Positions 32,929 to 41,860 of a DNA stretch of 64,000 nt are shown here, in pieces. A model generated the notes under the pieces. That model was not told the origin of the DNA, did no database searches, and saw only the letters and a program-made list of their open reading frames with translations. The DNA is taken from assembly GCF_014596525.1 (NCBI RefSeq), contig NZ_MSJP01000089.1, positions 1 to 64,000 on the forward strand, given 5' to 3'. The DNA comes from Streptomyces sp. CBMA291. GTDB taxonomy: Bacteria; Actinomycetota; Actinomycetes; Streptomycetales; Streptomycetaceae. The first letter of the stretch is position 1; each line of letters begins with the position of its first letter. A program made the position numbers and the translations under genes.

Positions 32929-35900
32929 ATGCTGAGAAAGTTGGCGGTGGCCGGGATATCCCTGGTCGTGACACTCGGAGTGGTGGTGCCGACCTCGGTC
33001 GCCGCGGCCGCACCGGTCGCCGCACCCCCCACGAGCAAGCCCCAGCCCCCCTCCGCCGCCAGGGCCGTCGCCGCCGCAGACCTGGCGGCCGCCAGCGGCC
33101 TCGACGCCCTCTCCAAGGGCGCCGACGAGCAGTACGACCGGCACCAGGTCATTCCCTGGACCCAGGGTCTGTACGCCGTCGCCTACGAGCGCACCTACCG
33201 CGGTCTGCCCGTCGTGGGCGGCGACGCGGTGGTCCTCGCCGACGGCGAGGGCAAGGTCCGCTCGGTCCAGTCCGCCGCGGAGAACCCCGTCTCCGTGTCC
33301 ACCACCGCCAAGGTGTCCGCCGCGAAGGCCGAACGGACCAGCCGGGGACGCCTGGCCGAGGTCGACAAGGCCGACGCCGCGCGTCTGGTGGTCCGCGTCA
33401 AGGACGACCACGCCACCCTCGCCTGGGAGACCGTGCTGACCGGCCGTACGGCCGAGGGCAAGCCCAGCAAGCTGCACGTCTTCGTCGACGCGCGGACCGG
33501 CGGGGTCGTCGACTCCTTCGACGACGTCCGGGCCGGCACCGGCCGCAGCGAGTGGAACGGGCCGAGCCCGCTCGCCATCGACACCTCGCGCTCGGGCACC
33601 TCGTACGTCCTGCGCGACACCACCCGCCCCGGCCTCCAGTGCTCCGACTACAACGGCGGGCTGTTCACCAAGGCCACCGACGACTGGGGCACGGGCAGCG
33701 CCACCAGCCGCGAGACCGGCTGTGTCGACGTCATGTACGCGGCGCAGAAGCAGTCGGACATGCTCCGGGACTGGCTCGGCCGCAACGGGCACAACGGCAG
33801 CGGCGGCAGCTGGCCCGCCCGCGTCGGCCTCAACGAGCTGAACGCCTACTGGGACGGCTCGACCATCACCATCGGCCACAACAGCGCCAACAAGTGGATC
33901 GCGGGCGTGGACGTCGTCGCCCACGAGTACGGGCACGGCCTGGACTCCAACACCCCCGGCGGCGCCAACCACGAGAGCGGACTCGGCGAGGCCACCGGCG
34001 ACATCATGGGCGCCCTCACCGAGGCGTACGCCAACCAGCCGGCGCCGTACGACACCCCCGACTACACCGTCGGCGAGATGATCGACCTCCAGGGCCGGGG
34101 CCCGATCCGCAACATGTACAACCCGGCCGCGCTCGGCGACCCCGCGTGTTACTCCGCCTCGATCCCCAACACCGAGGAGCACGCCGCCGCGGGCCCGCTC
34201 AACCACTGGTTCTACCTGCTCGCCGAGGGCTCCAACCCCGGCGGCGGCAAGCCCTCCAGCTCCACCTGCAACAGCTCCACCGTCACCGGCGTCGGCATCA
34301 AGGACGCCGGACGGATCTTCTACGGCGCCATGCTGCTCAAGACCAGCGGCATGACCTACAAGCGCTACCGCACCGCCACGCTGACCACGGCGAAGAACCT
34401 CGACGCCAGCTGTGGCCTGTTCAACACCACCAAGGCCGCCTGGGACGCGATCAGCGTGACCGCGCAGACCGGCGACCCGACCTGCACCTCGCAGCAGGCG
34501 GACTTCTCCCTGGCGCTCACCCCCGGCTCCGGTGACGTACAGGCCGGCTCCACCGCCACCGCCACGGTCGCCACCACGACCACGGTCGGCAGCGCCCAGC
34601 AGGTGTCCCTGAGCGCCAGCGGCGCGCCCGCCGGGGCGACCGTCACCTTCAACCCGTCCACGGTCACCTCCGGCGGCTCCGCGACCATGAGCGTCGCGAC
34701 CACCTCGGGCACCGCCGCGGGCACCTACCCGATCACCGTCACGGGTCGCGCCGGTGTCAACACCCACACCGCGCAGTACACCCTGAAGGTCGGCGGCGGA
34801 GGCACCCCGACCACTCCGCCGGACGTCGACGTGGCGGCCGTCCAGGCCCACCTGTCGCAGCTGTCCACCATCGCCTCGCAGAACGGCGGCAACCGCCGCT
34901 CCACCACCGCCGGTTACCGCTCTTCCCTCGCCTACGTCAAGGGCCTGCTCCAGACCGCCGGATACACGGTGACCGAGCAGACCTGCACCTCCGGCTGCAC
35001 GGCGGGGGCGGGCAACAACCTGATCGCCGAGTGGCCCAAGGGCGACGCGAACAGCGTCTACATGTTCGGCGCCCACCTCGACGGCGTGTCCGCCGGGCCC
35101 GGCATCAACGACAACGGCTCCGGTTCCGCCGCCCTCCTGGAGGCCGCGCTCACCCTGGCCAAGTCCAACCCGACCATGAAGAACCGGGTCCGCTTCGCCT
35201 GGTGGACCGACGAGGAGCAGGGCCTCAACGGCTCCTCCTTCTACGCCCGCACGCTCGCCACCACCGAGCGGAGCCGGATCAAGGCGTACTACAACTTCGA
35301 CATGATCGCCTCGGTCAACGGCGGCTACTTCATCAACAACCTGAACTCGGCCGCCTCCGCGCCGATGAAGGCGTACTGGGACTCGCTCGGTCTCGCCCCC
35401 CAGGAGAACATCGAGGGGCAGGGCCGCTCGGACGACTACTCCTTCCAGCAGATCGGCATCCCGACCTCCGGCTACGCGACCGGCGCGTCGGCGATCAAGT
35501 CCGCCACCGAGGCGGCCAAGTGGGGCGGCACGGCCGGCCGGGGCTACGACCCCTGCTACCACTCCGCCTGCGACACCACCGCCAACATCAGCGCCACCGC
35601 GCTGAACCGCAGCGCCGACGGCATCGTGTACACCCTCTGGAAGACCGCCGTCGGGGAGTCCACGACCCCGGCCAACGACTTCTCGATCGGTGCTTCGCCC
35701 GCCGCCGGTACGGTCGCCCCCGGCTCGTCCGCCTCGGTCACCGTGACGACGGCCACCACCAGCGGCAACGCCCAGAGCGTGCAGCTCTCGGCCTCGGGCC
35801 TGCCGACCGGTGTGACCGTGTCGTTCAGCCCCGCCTCGGTCACCTCGGGCCAGTCCTCGACGGCCACGGTGTCGGTCGCCGCGGGCACCGCTGCGGGTAC

Positions 35901-36126
35901 GTACACCCTCGGTCTCTCGGGTGCGGGCGAGGTCAGCCACCAGACCACGTACACCCTCACCGTCTCCGGCGGTGGCGGCGGCGAGACCACCTGGCAGCTG
36001 GGCGCCACCTACGCCGCCGGTGACATCGTGACCTACAGCGGCGTCCGCTACCGCTGCCTCCAGGGCCACACCGCCTACCAGGGCTGGGAGCCCCCGAACG
36101 TCCCCGCCCTCTGGCAGCGCCTCTGA
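32929..36126 (+). CDS. Secreted M4-M28 double metallopeptidase with CBM5/12
   Basis: A 1065-residue exported protein. In order it has a signal peptide (about 1-28), an FTP/PepSY propeptide (about 45-190), and a thermolysin-like M4 domain with zinc motif HEYGH (H332, E333, H336) and the third ligand region NHESGLGEATGDIMG. A beta-sandwich repeat follows (DFSLALTPGSGDVQAGSTAT), then an M28 aminopeptidase domain (about 640-910: GAHLDGVSAGPGINDNGSGS, WTDEEQGLNGSSFY, FDMIAS, CYHSACD), a second sandwich and a terminal CBM5/12 (LGATYAAGDIVTYSGVRYRC). Endo- and aminopeptidase activities in one chain with a chitin-binding tail are unusual. ATG 32929 sits five bases after AAGGAG; ATG 32926 is too close. 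Confidence 0.9.
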   Translation: MLRKLAVAGISLVVTLGVVVPTSVAAAAPVAAPPTSKPQPPSAARAVAAADLAAASGLDALSKGADEQYDRHQVIPWTQGLYAVAYERTYRGLPVVGGDAVVLADGEGKVRSVQSAAENPVSVSTTAKVSAAKAERTSRGRLAEVDKADAARLVVRVKDDHATLAWETVLTGRTAEGKPSKLHVFVDARTGGVVDSFDDVRAGTGRSEWNGPSPLAIDTSRSGTSYVLRDTTRPGLQCSDYNGGLFTKATDDWGTGSATSRETGCVDVMYAAQKQSDMLRDWLGRNGHNGSGGSWPARVGLNELNAYWDGSTITIGHNSANKWIAGVDVVAHEYGHGLDSNTPGGANHESGLGEATGDIMGALTEAYANQPAPYDTPDYTVGEMIDLQGRGPIRNMYNPAALGDPACYSASIPNTEEHAAAGPLNHWFYLLAEGSNPGGGKPSSSTCNSSTVTGVGIKDAGRIFYGAMLLKTSGMTYKRYRTATLTTAKNLDASCGLFNTTKAAWDAISVTAQTGDPTCTSQQADFSLALTPGSGDVQAGSTATATVATTTTVGSAQQVSLSASGAPAGATVTFNPSTVTSGGSATMSVATTSGTAAGTYPITVTGRAGVNTHTAQYTLKVGGGGTPTTPPDVDVAAVQAHLSQLSTIASQNGGNRRSTTAGYRSSLAYVKGLLQTAGYTVTEQTCTSGCTAGAGNNLIAEWPKGDANSVYMFGAHLDGVSAGPGINDNGSGSAALLEAALTLAKSNPTMKNRVRFAWWTDEEQGLNGSSFYARTLATTERSRIKAYYNFDMIASVNGGYFINNLNSAASAPMKAYWDSLGLAPQENIEGQGRSDDYSFQQIGIPTSGYATGASAIKSATEAAKWGGTAGRGYDPCYHSACDTTANISATALNRSADGIVYTLWKTAVGESTTPANDFSIGASPAAGTVAPGSSASVTVTTATTSGNAQSVQLSASGLPTGVTVSFSPASVTSGQSSTATVSVAAGTAAGTYTLGLSGAGEVSHQTTYTLTVSGGGGGETTWQLGATYAAGDIVTYSGVRYRCLQGHTAYQGWEPPNVPALWQRL

Positions 36127-36159
36127 CCAACTGACCGGTCGCCCCGCGCGACCCCACCT

Positions 36160-36194
36160 CCGGCCGGCCCCCGTGACGACGGGGAGCCGGCCGG
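36160..36194. terminator. Terminator after the double protease
   Basis: The arms CCGGCCGGC (36160-36168) and GCCGGCCGG (36186-36194), with an inner CCCCGT/ACGGGG stem, lie 34 bases after the protease stop. The remaining gap to 36501 holds the promoter of the next gene; no further structure is evident. Confidence 0.75.
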
Positions 36195-36501
36195 TCCGGT
36201 TCCCATCGCTTTTCCGCCACACGGCGGGACCATCCGGTGCCAAGGGCATACGCCGGAGGAATGCGCACGCCACGGCCCGAAGAATCGTTGCCCCATGCAT
36301 GGACGTGCACGCACGGGCGTGCGAGACAAGCGGGGCCCCGCACGTCGCCCGGGTCCCGAGGGAGAGGAAGAAACAGCAGGTCAGAGGCGAGTTAACCCCT
36401 TCTTGAGCGCTCTGCGGCGATGGAAGAGTGAGGCCCGAAACCGGACCGCCCATCGTGAACCGGGCCGCCCTCCGGTCGCAGCAACACAGAGGGGAACCAC
36501 C

Positions 36502-37035
36502 ATGTCAGCGCGTAAGACCCTGGCGATCCTGACCGCCGCAGCGGCCCTCATCGCGGGGCCCGTCCTGTCGGCCCACGCCTCGACCACCCCGACCGCGACC
36601 TACGCCGAGCAGGCGCGCGCCGCCGGACTCTCCGAGCAGCAGGCCGGTGAACTCCAGCGCCAGGTCGACGCCGTCCTCGCGCGGTCTCCGCAGGCCCGCC
36701 AGACCTCGGCGAACACCGTCGACATCCCCGGCGGAACCGCCACCGTCGCCCTCCCCGGCAGCGCCGAGGCCCGCGCGCAGGCCGACCCCGAGGCCTACCC
36801 GTCCTGCGCCGACGGTCACCTGTGCATCCTCGACGGACGCAACGTCAGGTACGACTACTACCGCTGCGGCTACTACGACTTCGACGGCATCGGCGACGGC
36901 ACCTTCAACAACAACCAGACCTCGGGCACCCGCGCCCGCTTCTACAACCAGAACGGCAGCGAGCGCTGGTCGAGCGTGGCCAAGGCCGTCGGCACCGCCA
37001 ACTGGACGCCGGTGTACCACATCCGCCCCTGTTGA
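36502..37035 (+). CDS. Secreted peptidase-inhibitor I36-like protein
   Basis: A 177-residue exported protein with a signal peptide (residues 1-27, cut after LSAHA). An acidic/Gln-rich helical pro-region (about 30-85) precedes a compact cysteine-containing domain: CADGHLCILDGRNVRYDYYR, CGYYDFDGIGDGTFNNNQTS and the terminal VYHIRPC. The C-x5-C plus aromatic beta-turn pattern matches the I36 (SMI-type) metalloprotease inhibitor family of Streptomyces. Downstream position to a secreted metalloprotease fits a protective or self-control role, which is inference. ATG 36502 has GAGGGGAA upstream. Confidence 0.8.
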   Translation: MSARKTLAILTAAAALIAGPVLSAHASTTPTATYAEQARAAGLSEQQAGELQRQVDAVLARSPQARQTSANTVDIPGGTATVALPGSAEARAQADPEAYPSCADGHLCILDGRNVRYDYYRCGYYDFDGIGDGTFNNNQTSGTRARFYNQNGSERWSSVAKAVGTANWTPVYHIRPC

Positions 37036-37051
37036 GAGCCTCCTTCCCCGC

Positions 37052-37086
37052 GCCGCCCCCGCCCCCGCTCAGGGGCCGGGGGCGGC
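37052..37086. terminator. Terminator after the I36-like gene
   Basis: The arms GCCGCCCCCG (37052-37061) and CGGGGGCGGC (37077-37086) begin 17 bases after the stop codon. Confidence 0.7.
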
Positions 37087-37180
37087 CCCGTCGTGCCCCG
37101 ATGACCGGCATCCGGGACACGCCTGTCCACATCATGGGACATGGTTGTCGGTGGGCGGACATCGCCGCCAGGATGCGGGC

Positions 37181-37276
37181 ATGCGCCCCGACCTCATCCG
37201 CCGCCGACACGTGGACCTCATGCGTGTCGCCGGGATGCTGTGTCGGCCCCGCACCCGTGCCGCCGCCCGTCACTGA
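37181..37276 (+). CDS. 31-residue leader peptide of the sulfonate operon
   Basis: A short reading frame 234 bases before ssuD. Its core RRRHVDLMRVAGMLCR matches the actinomycete leader peptides (RRRHVDLxRVxxxLCR) that precede sulfur and cysteine genes and carry a cysteine near the end. The peptide is MRPDLIRRRHVDLMRVAGML followed by CRPRTRAAARH. Ribosome stalling at the Cys codon when cysteine is scarce is the likely control device for the operon. The ribosome binding site is weak. Too short for standard gene calling; identification rests on the motif and position. Confidence 0.8.
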   Translation: MRPDLIRRRHVDLMRVAGMLCRPRTRAAARH

Positions 37277-37510
37277 ACCCGTCCGTCCCGGACCCTGACC
37301 CGCCCGCGCGGAAGGGGCCCCGACGGCTCTGCCACGAGCGGCCCCGACGCCTCCCGACGCGTCGGCCACCGGCACCGCCCTCCCCTCCGCCGCTCCGTCG
37401 CGGCCGTACGCCGACCTCCCGGCGCCCCGTTCCCGGACCCGCCCGTCCGGCCCCGTGGCCCGCCGTGCCGGTGTCCCACCGCGCCCCCGTACCCCCGAGG
37501 TGTCCTCCGC

Positions 37511-38689
37511 ATGTCACCGACCGACCTTCCCGTCCTGCACTGGTTCCTGCCCACCGGCGGCGACGGCCGCGACCCGGGCGGCGTCACCGCCGTCCAGGGC
37601 CGCACCGCCGCCGCCACCCGGCGCCCGGCCGACCTCGACTACCTCGTCCAGGTCGCACGGGCCGCCGACCGGGCCGGCTTCGCCAAGCTGCTCACCCCCG
37701 TCGGACTCGGCTGCGTCGACCCCTGGGTCCTCACCCCCGCCGTGGCGGCCCGCACCGAACGCGTCGGCTTCCTCGTCGCCTTCCGCGCCGGACTCGCCCA
37801 GCCCACCCTCGTCGCCCAGCAGGCCGACACCTTCCGGCGCCTCTTCGGCGACCGGATCGCGCTCAACGTCGTCACCGGCGGCGACCCCGCCGAACAGCGC
37901 GCCTACGGCGACCACCTCCCGAAGGACGAGCGCTACGCACGCAGCGGCGAACTCATGCACGTCGTACGGGAACTGCTCGCCGGACACCGGGTCGACACCG
38001 AGGGCCCGCACATCCGGGTCGAGGACGCGCGCCTCCACGAACCGACCCTCGCCGCGCCCGTCCCCCTCTACTTCGGCGGCGCCTCACCCGCCGCCGAGAC
38101 CGTCGCCGCCCGCCACGCCGACGTCCAACTGCTCTGGGGCGAGCCCCCGGCGGCCGTCGCCGAACGCGTCGCCCGACTGCGCGCCAAGGCCGCCGCGCAC
38201 GGCCGGGACCCGCGCTTCGGACTGCGCCTCCACGTCATCAGCCGCGACACCGCCGACGAGGCCTGGCGCGAGGCCGACCGCATTCTGGCCGGACTCGACC
38301 CCGAGGCCGTACGCGCCTCGCAGGAACGCTTCTCCCGGATGGACTCCACCGGCCAGGCCCGCATGACCGCCCTGCACGGCGGCTCAGCCGCCCGCCTCAC
38401 CGTCGCCCCCAACCTCTGGGCCGGCATCGGACTCGTCCGCGAAGGAGCCGGGACCGCCCTGGTCGGCTCGCACGACGAGGTCGCCGCCCGCCTCCGGGAG
38501 TACCACCTGCTGGGCATCGACGAGTTCGTCCTCTCCGGCTACCCGCACCTGGAGGAGGCCTACCGGGTCGGCGAGGAGGTCGCACCCCGGCTGCGGGCGC
38601 TCGTCGAGAGCGCCGCAGGGCCCACGACCGAGAGCGCCGCCGCGCCCGAGACCGCCACCGCGTCCGCCGCCGAGGGGGTGACGGTGTGA
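37511..38689 (+). CDS. ssuD: FMNH2-dependent alkanesulfonate monooxygenase (LLM class)
   Basis: A 392-residue luciferase-like monooxygenase that releases sulfite from alkanesulfonates. Features are the N-terminal LHWFLPTGGDGRDPGG loop, the TIM-barrel strands LDYLVQVARAADRAGFAKLL and ALNVVTGGDPAEQRAYGDHL, the VPLYFGGASPAAETVAARHA phosphate-binding region, and the C-terminal FVLSGYPHLEEAYRVGEEV. The last 25 residues are an Ala/Thr/Glu-rich tail not typical of the family. It is the first structural gene of the sulfonate operon. Its stop overlaps the permease GTG as GTGA. A reductase (ssuE) is not present here. Expression is probably set by the upstream leader peptide. Confidence 0.92.
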   Translation: MSPTDLPVLHWFLPTGGDGRDPGGVTAVQGRTAAATRRPADLDYLVQVARAADRAGFAKLLTPVGLGCVDPWVLTPAVAARTERVGFLVAFRAGLAQPTLVAQQADTFRRLFGDRIALNVVTGGDPAEQRAYGDHLPKDERYARSGELMHVVRELLAGHRVDTEGPHIRVEDARLHEPTLAAPVPLYFGGASPAAETVAARHADVQLLWGEPPAAVAERVARLRAKAAAHGRDPRFGLRLHVISRDTADEAWREADRILAGLDPEAVRASQERFSRMDSTGQARMTALHGGSAARLTVAPNLWAGIGLVREGAGTALVGSHDEVAARLREYHLLGIDEFVLSGYPHLEEAYRVGEEVAPRLRALVESAAGPTTESAAAPETATASAAEGVTV

Positions 38690-39567
38690 CGCTCCTCGAC
38701 GGCGCACCCGGGACGGCCGCCCCCGCCGGGCACGGATCCGGCGGCGCGCCCGCGCGGACCGCCGCAGGGGCCCGCCCCTGGGCGCGGTTCCTCCAGTGGA
38801 CCGCGCTACGGCTCCTCGCCCTCGCGGTCCTGGTCGCCGTCTGGCAGACCGTGGTCGCGGCGGGCGTCTGGCCCCGCGTCCTCGTCCCCGCCCCCGCCGA
38901 CGTCTGGCGGGCCCTCGTCCGCGCCTCCACCGTCCACGACGGAACCCGAGGCGTCAGTGGGCACCTGCTCGTCGAACACCTCGCGGTCTCCCTGCGCCGC
39001 ATCGCCCTCGGCACCGGGTACGCGACGCTCGTCGGAGTCCCCCTCGGGCTGCTGATCGGGGTGGTCCGCCCGCTCGCCGTCGTCCTCGAACCGGCCGTCA
39101 CCTTCCTGCGCACCCTGCCCCCGCTCGCCTACCTCTCCCTGCTCGTCATCTGGTTCGGCATCGACGAGTCGCCCAAGATCTGGCTGCTCGTCATCGCCGC
39201 CCTCCCGCCGATCACCGCCGCCACCGCGGCGGCGGTCCGGGGCGTCCCGGGCGATCTGGTCGAGGCGGCCCGCGCGCTCGGTGCCGGACCCCTCTCCGTC
39301 CTGCTGTCGGTACGGCTTCCGGCCGCGCTGCCCGAGATCCTCACCGGCGTACGGATCGCCGTCGGCATCGCCTACACCTCGGTCGTCGCCGCCGAGACCA
39401 TCAACGGGGTCCCCGGCATCGGCGGCATGATCCGCGACGCCCAGCGCTACAACCAGACCGATCTCGTCATCGCCGGACTCCTGGCCATCGGCCTCTCCGG
39501 CATCCTCCTCGACGCCCTGTTCAGGGGAGTGGAGAAGGCCGCCGTGCCCTGGCGCGGCCGAGCCTGA
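38686..39567 (+). CDS. ssuC: Sulfonate/taurine ABC transporter permease
   Basis: A 293-residue integral membrane protein of the binding-protein-dependent permease family. It has six or so hydrophobic segments (ALAVLVAVWQTVVAAGVW, LVGVPLGLLIGVVRPLAVVL, LVIAGLLAIGLSGILLDALF) and the cytoplasmic EAA loop VEAARALGAGPLSVLLSVRL-P that contacts the ATPase. VVAAETINGVPGIGGMIRDA is typical of the SsuC/TauC group. GTG 38686 overlaps the ssuD stop. It works with the binding lipoprotein and ATPase that follow. Confidence 0.92.
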   Translation: MTLLDGAPGTAAPAGHGSGGAPARTAAGARPWARFLQWTALRLLALAVLVAVWQTVVAAGVWPRVLVPAPADVWRALVRASTVHDGTRGVSGHLLVEHLAVSLRRIALGTGYATLVGVPLGLLIGVVRPLAVVLEPAVTFLRTLPPLAYLSLLVIWFGIDESPKIWLLVIAALPPITAATAAAVRGVPGDLVEAARALGAGPLSVLLSVRLPAALPEILTGVRIAVGIAYTSVVAAETINGVPGIGGMIRDAQRYNQTDLVIAGLLAIGLSGILLDALFRGVEKAAVPWRGRA

Positions 39568-39682
39568 CCGGGCCGCCGCTCCCGTCCCCCCCCCGTACAG
39601 CGCTTCCGTCTCCCGTACGCCCCTTCTCCTCGCCCCGTACCCCCCCGGCCCGCAGCGCGCGGCCCCCAGCCAAGGAAGCCCC

Positions 39683-40723
39683 ATGTCTCCGTACCCCCGC
39701 CGCACCGTCCTCACCGCCGGCGCCGCCGCGCTGCTCGCCCTGGCCGCGACCGCCTGCGGCGGAGCCGCCACGAACGACGGAGAGGAATCGGGCAGGACCC
39801 GGGTGCGCATCGCCTACCAGGCGATACCCAACGCCGATCTGGTCGTCAAGAACCAGCGGCTCCTGGAGAAAGCCCTGCCCGACGCCGACGTCCGCTGGGT
39901 GAAGTTCGACTCGGGCGGCGACGTCAACACGGCCGTGATCGCCGGAGCCGTCGACCTGGGCCTGATCGGCTCCAGCCCCGTCACCAAGGGACTGTCGGCG
40001 CCGCTGGACATCCCGTACAAGGTGCTGTGGATCCATGACCTCATCGGCGACAACGAGGCCCTCGTCGCCAAGAAGGAGATCGCCTCCGTGGCCGCCCTGA
40101 AGGGGCGCAAGGTGGCCGCCCCGTTCGGGTCCACCGCCCACTACTCGCTGCTCGCCGCCCTGGAGTCGGCCGGGCTCACCGCCTCCGACGTGTCGCTCGT
40201 CGACCTCCAGCCGCAGGACGCACTCGCCGCCTGGCAGCGCGGCGACATCGACGCCGCCTACGTCTGGACCCCGAGCCTCACCGAACTCCGCGAGACCGGG
40301 AAGGTCCTCGTCACCAGCCGGCAGATCGGGGCCGCCGGGAAGCCGACCGCCGACCTCGGCGTCGTCACCGACGCGTTCGCCGCCGCACACCCCGAGATCG
40401 TCGACGCCTGGCTGTCCGCCGAGGACCAGGCCGTCAAGCTCGCCAAGAGCGACCCGGCGAAGGCGGCGGCCGCGATCGGGACCGAGCTGAACCTGACCCC
40501 CGACCAGGCCCGCGCCCAACTCGCGGAACTCGTCCTGCTCACCGCGGCGGAACAGCGGGCCCCCGCCTACCTGGGGACGCCCGGCAAGCCCGGCGCGCTC
40601 GCGGGGCACCTGCGGGACGCCGCCGTCTTCCTGCACGGACAGAAGGCGATCGACACCGTCCCCGAACGCGCGGTCTTCGAGAAGGCCCTCGCGGTGGAGG
40701 AGCTGTCCCGTGGCACCCGCTGA
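39683..40723 (+). CDS. ssuA: Sulfonate/taurine-binding lipoprotein
   Basis: A 346-residue periplasmic-binding-type lipoprotein. The N-terminus has a double arginine (PRRTVL) and a lipobox LAATAC, giving a membrane-anchored lipoprotein, possibly Tat-exported. The mature part follows the SsuA/TauA pattern: VRIAYQAIPNADLVVKNQRL, NTAVIAGAVDLGLIGSSPVT, AALKGRKVAAPFGSTAHYSL and WQRGDIDAAYVWTPSLTEL. ATG 39683 is 115 bases after the permease stop. The end overlaps the ATPase start by 14 bases. Confidence 0.92.
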   Translation: MSPYPRRTVLTAGAAALLALAATACGGAATNDGEESGRTRVRIAYQAIPNADLVVKNQRLLEKALPDADVRWVKFDSGGDVNTAVIAGAVDLGLIGSSPVTKGLSAPLDIPYKVLWIHDLIGDNEALVAKKEIASVAALKGRKVAAPFGSTAHYSLLAALESAGLTASDVSLVDLQPQDALAAWQRGDIDAAYVWTPSLTELRETGKVLVTSRQIGAAGKPTADLGVVTDAFAAAHPEIVDAWLSAEDQAVKLAKSDPAKAAAAIGTELNLTPDQARAQLAELVLLTAAEQRAPAYLGTPGKPGALAGHLRDAAVFLHGQKAIDTVPERAVFEKALAVEELSRGTR

Positions 40724-41525
40724 CCGCCGCCCGGGTGACACCGGACCCTCCGGCCCCCGCCCCGCGCCTGCCGGGCCGGACATCGCACTCGACGGTGTCA
40801 GCGTCCGTTACGGTCCCGCCCGGAACCCCGTCACGGCGGTGGGAGACGTCTCGCTCACGGTCGCGCCCGGCGAGTTCGTCGTCCTCGTCGGCCCCTCGGG
40901 CTGCGGCAAGACCACCCTGCTGCGTCTGATGGCGGGTTTCGAACGCCCGGCGGCGGGCACGGTCGGCGTCCACCGCAAGACGGGCGTGGTCTTCCAGCAG
41001 CCGCGGCTCTTCCCCTGGCGGACCGTCGCGGGAAACCTCGCCTTCGCGCTCGCCCGGCACGGCGTCCCCCGTACGGGGCGGGCCACACGCATCGAGGAGC
41101 TTCTGCGCCTGGTCGGGCTTCCCGGCATGGGCGGTCGCCGCACCTGGGAACTGTCGGGCGGGCAGCGGCAGCGCGTGGCGATCGCCCGCGCGCTCGCCGC
41201 CGAACCGCAGATCCTGCTCATGGACGAGCCGTTCGCCGCGCTCGACGCCCTCACCCGCGAACGGCTCCAGGAAGAGGTGCGGACTCTGGCGGCCACCACC
41301 GGCACGACCGTCGTCTTCGTCACCCATTCGGCGGAAGAAGCGGTGCTGCTCGGTTCCCGGGTCCTGGTGATGGCGGCCGCCCCGGGCCGCATCGTCGAAG
41401 AGGTCGCCGTCCCCCTGCCCAGGGACCCGGACACGGATGTCGCCGCCCTGCGCGGAGCGGCCCCCGTCGCGAGCCTGCGAGCGGAACTGGCCCGCGCGAC
41501 CCGCGAGGCGGCCCTGACCTCCTGA
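40710..41525 (+). CDS. ssuB: Sulfonate/taurine ABC transporter ATPase
   Basis: A 271-residue ABC ATPase with Walker A GPSGCGKTTLLRL, Q-loop VVFQQPRLFPWRTV, signature LSGGQRQRVAIARAL, Walker B ILLMDEPFAALD and the H-loop VVFVTHSAEEAVLL. LFPWRTV is characteristic of the taurine/sulfonate/nitrate branch. GTG 40710 lies inside the end of the lipoprotein gene, so translation is coupled. It is the last gene of the operon; the terminator hairpin follows 66 bases on. Confidence 0.93.
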   Translation: MAPADRRPGDTGPSGPRPAPAGPDIALDGVSVRYGPARNPVTAVGDVSLTVAPGEFVVLVGPSGCGKTTLLRLMAGFERPAAGTVGVHRKTGVVFQQPRLFPWRTVAGNLAFALARHGVPRTGRATRIEELLRLVGLPGMGGRRTWELSGGQRQRVAIARALAAEPQILLMDEPFAALDALTRERLQEEVRTLAATTGTTVVFVTHSAEEAVLLGSRVLVMAAAPGRIVEEVAVPLPRDPDTDVAALRGAAPVASLRAELARATREAALTS

Positions 41526-41590
41526 CCTTCCGGCCTCCAGGTCTCCCGACCTCCTGGCCTGCTGGCCTTCTGGGTTTCCCGGCCGGTGCC

Positions 41591-41625
41591 CGTGGCGCCC
41601 CCGTGCTTCCTCCGGGGGCGCCACG
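41591..41625. terminator. Terminator of the sulfonate operon
   Basis: Perfect 13-base arms CGTGGCGCCCCCG (41591-41603) and CGGGGGCGCCACG (41613-41625) with a 9-base loop. It lies between the operon and the convergent small membrane protein gene and probably serves both. Confidence 0.8.
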
Positions 41626-41648
41626 GGGCGCGAGCGGCCGGTCCCGCG

Positions 41649-41819
41649 TCAGCGCGTACAGGCCTGGACGACGAAGTAGACGATGACGCAGAGGACGATC
41701 AGGCCGAAGCACCCGCTGCCCTCGTCGCCGTCGACCGCGCGCCGTATCCGGTCCCGTTCCTCCTCGCGCCCCCGCTCGTACGCTTGTCGCTTCTCCCAGT
41801 CGTCGTAGTACACGGCCAT
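41649..41819 (-). CDS. 56-residue single-pass membrane protein
   Basis: The sequence begins MAVYYDDWEKRQAYERGREE, a charged amphipathic N-terminus. It ends in one hydrophobic segment (CFGLIVLCVIVYFVVQAC) followed by TR, so it is probably tail-anchored with the N-terminus in the cytoplasm. ATG 41819 follows a G-rich run. No family is recognised, and three cysteines lie in or beside the membrane segment. It sits between the sulfonate operon terminator and the AraC regulator gene. Confidence 0.65.
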   Translation of the reverse strand: MAVYYDDWEKRQAYERGREEERDRIRRAVDGDEGSGCFGLIVLCVIVYFVVQACTR

Positions 41820-41860
41820 CCCCCGTATCACCGCATGAACAGGCGTCACACCCCGGCCGC

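Noticed and set aside
32914..36453. An 1179-codon minus-strand frame opposite the double protease
   Set aside because: Antisense shadow; the plus strand shows a signal peptide, catalytic motifs and an AAGGAG site.
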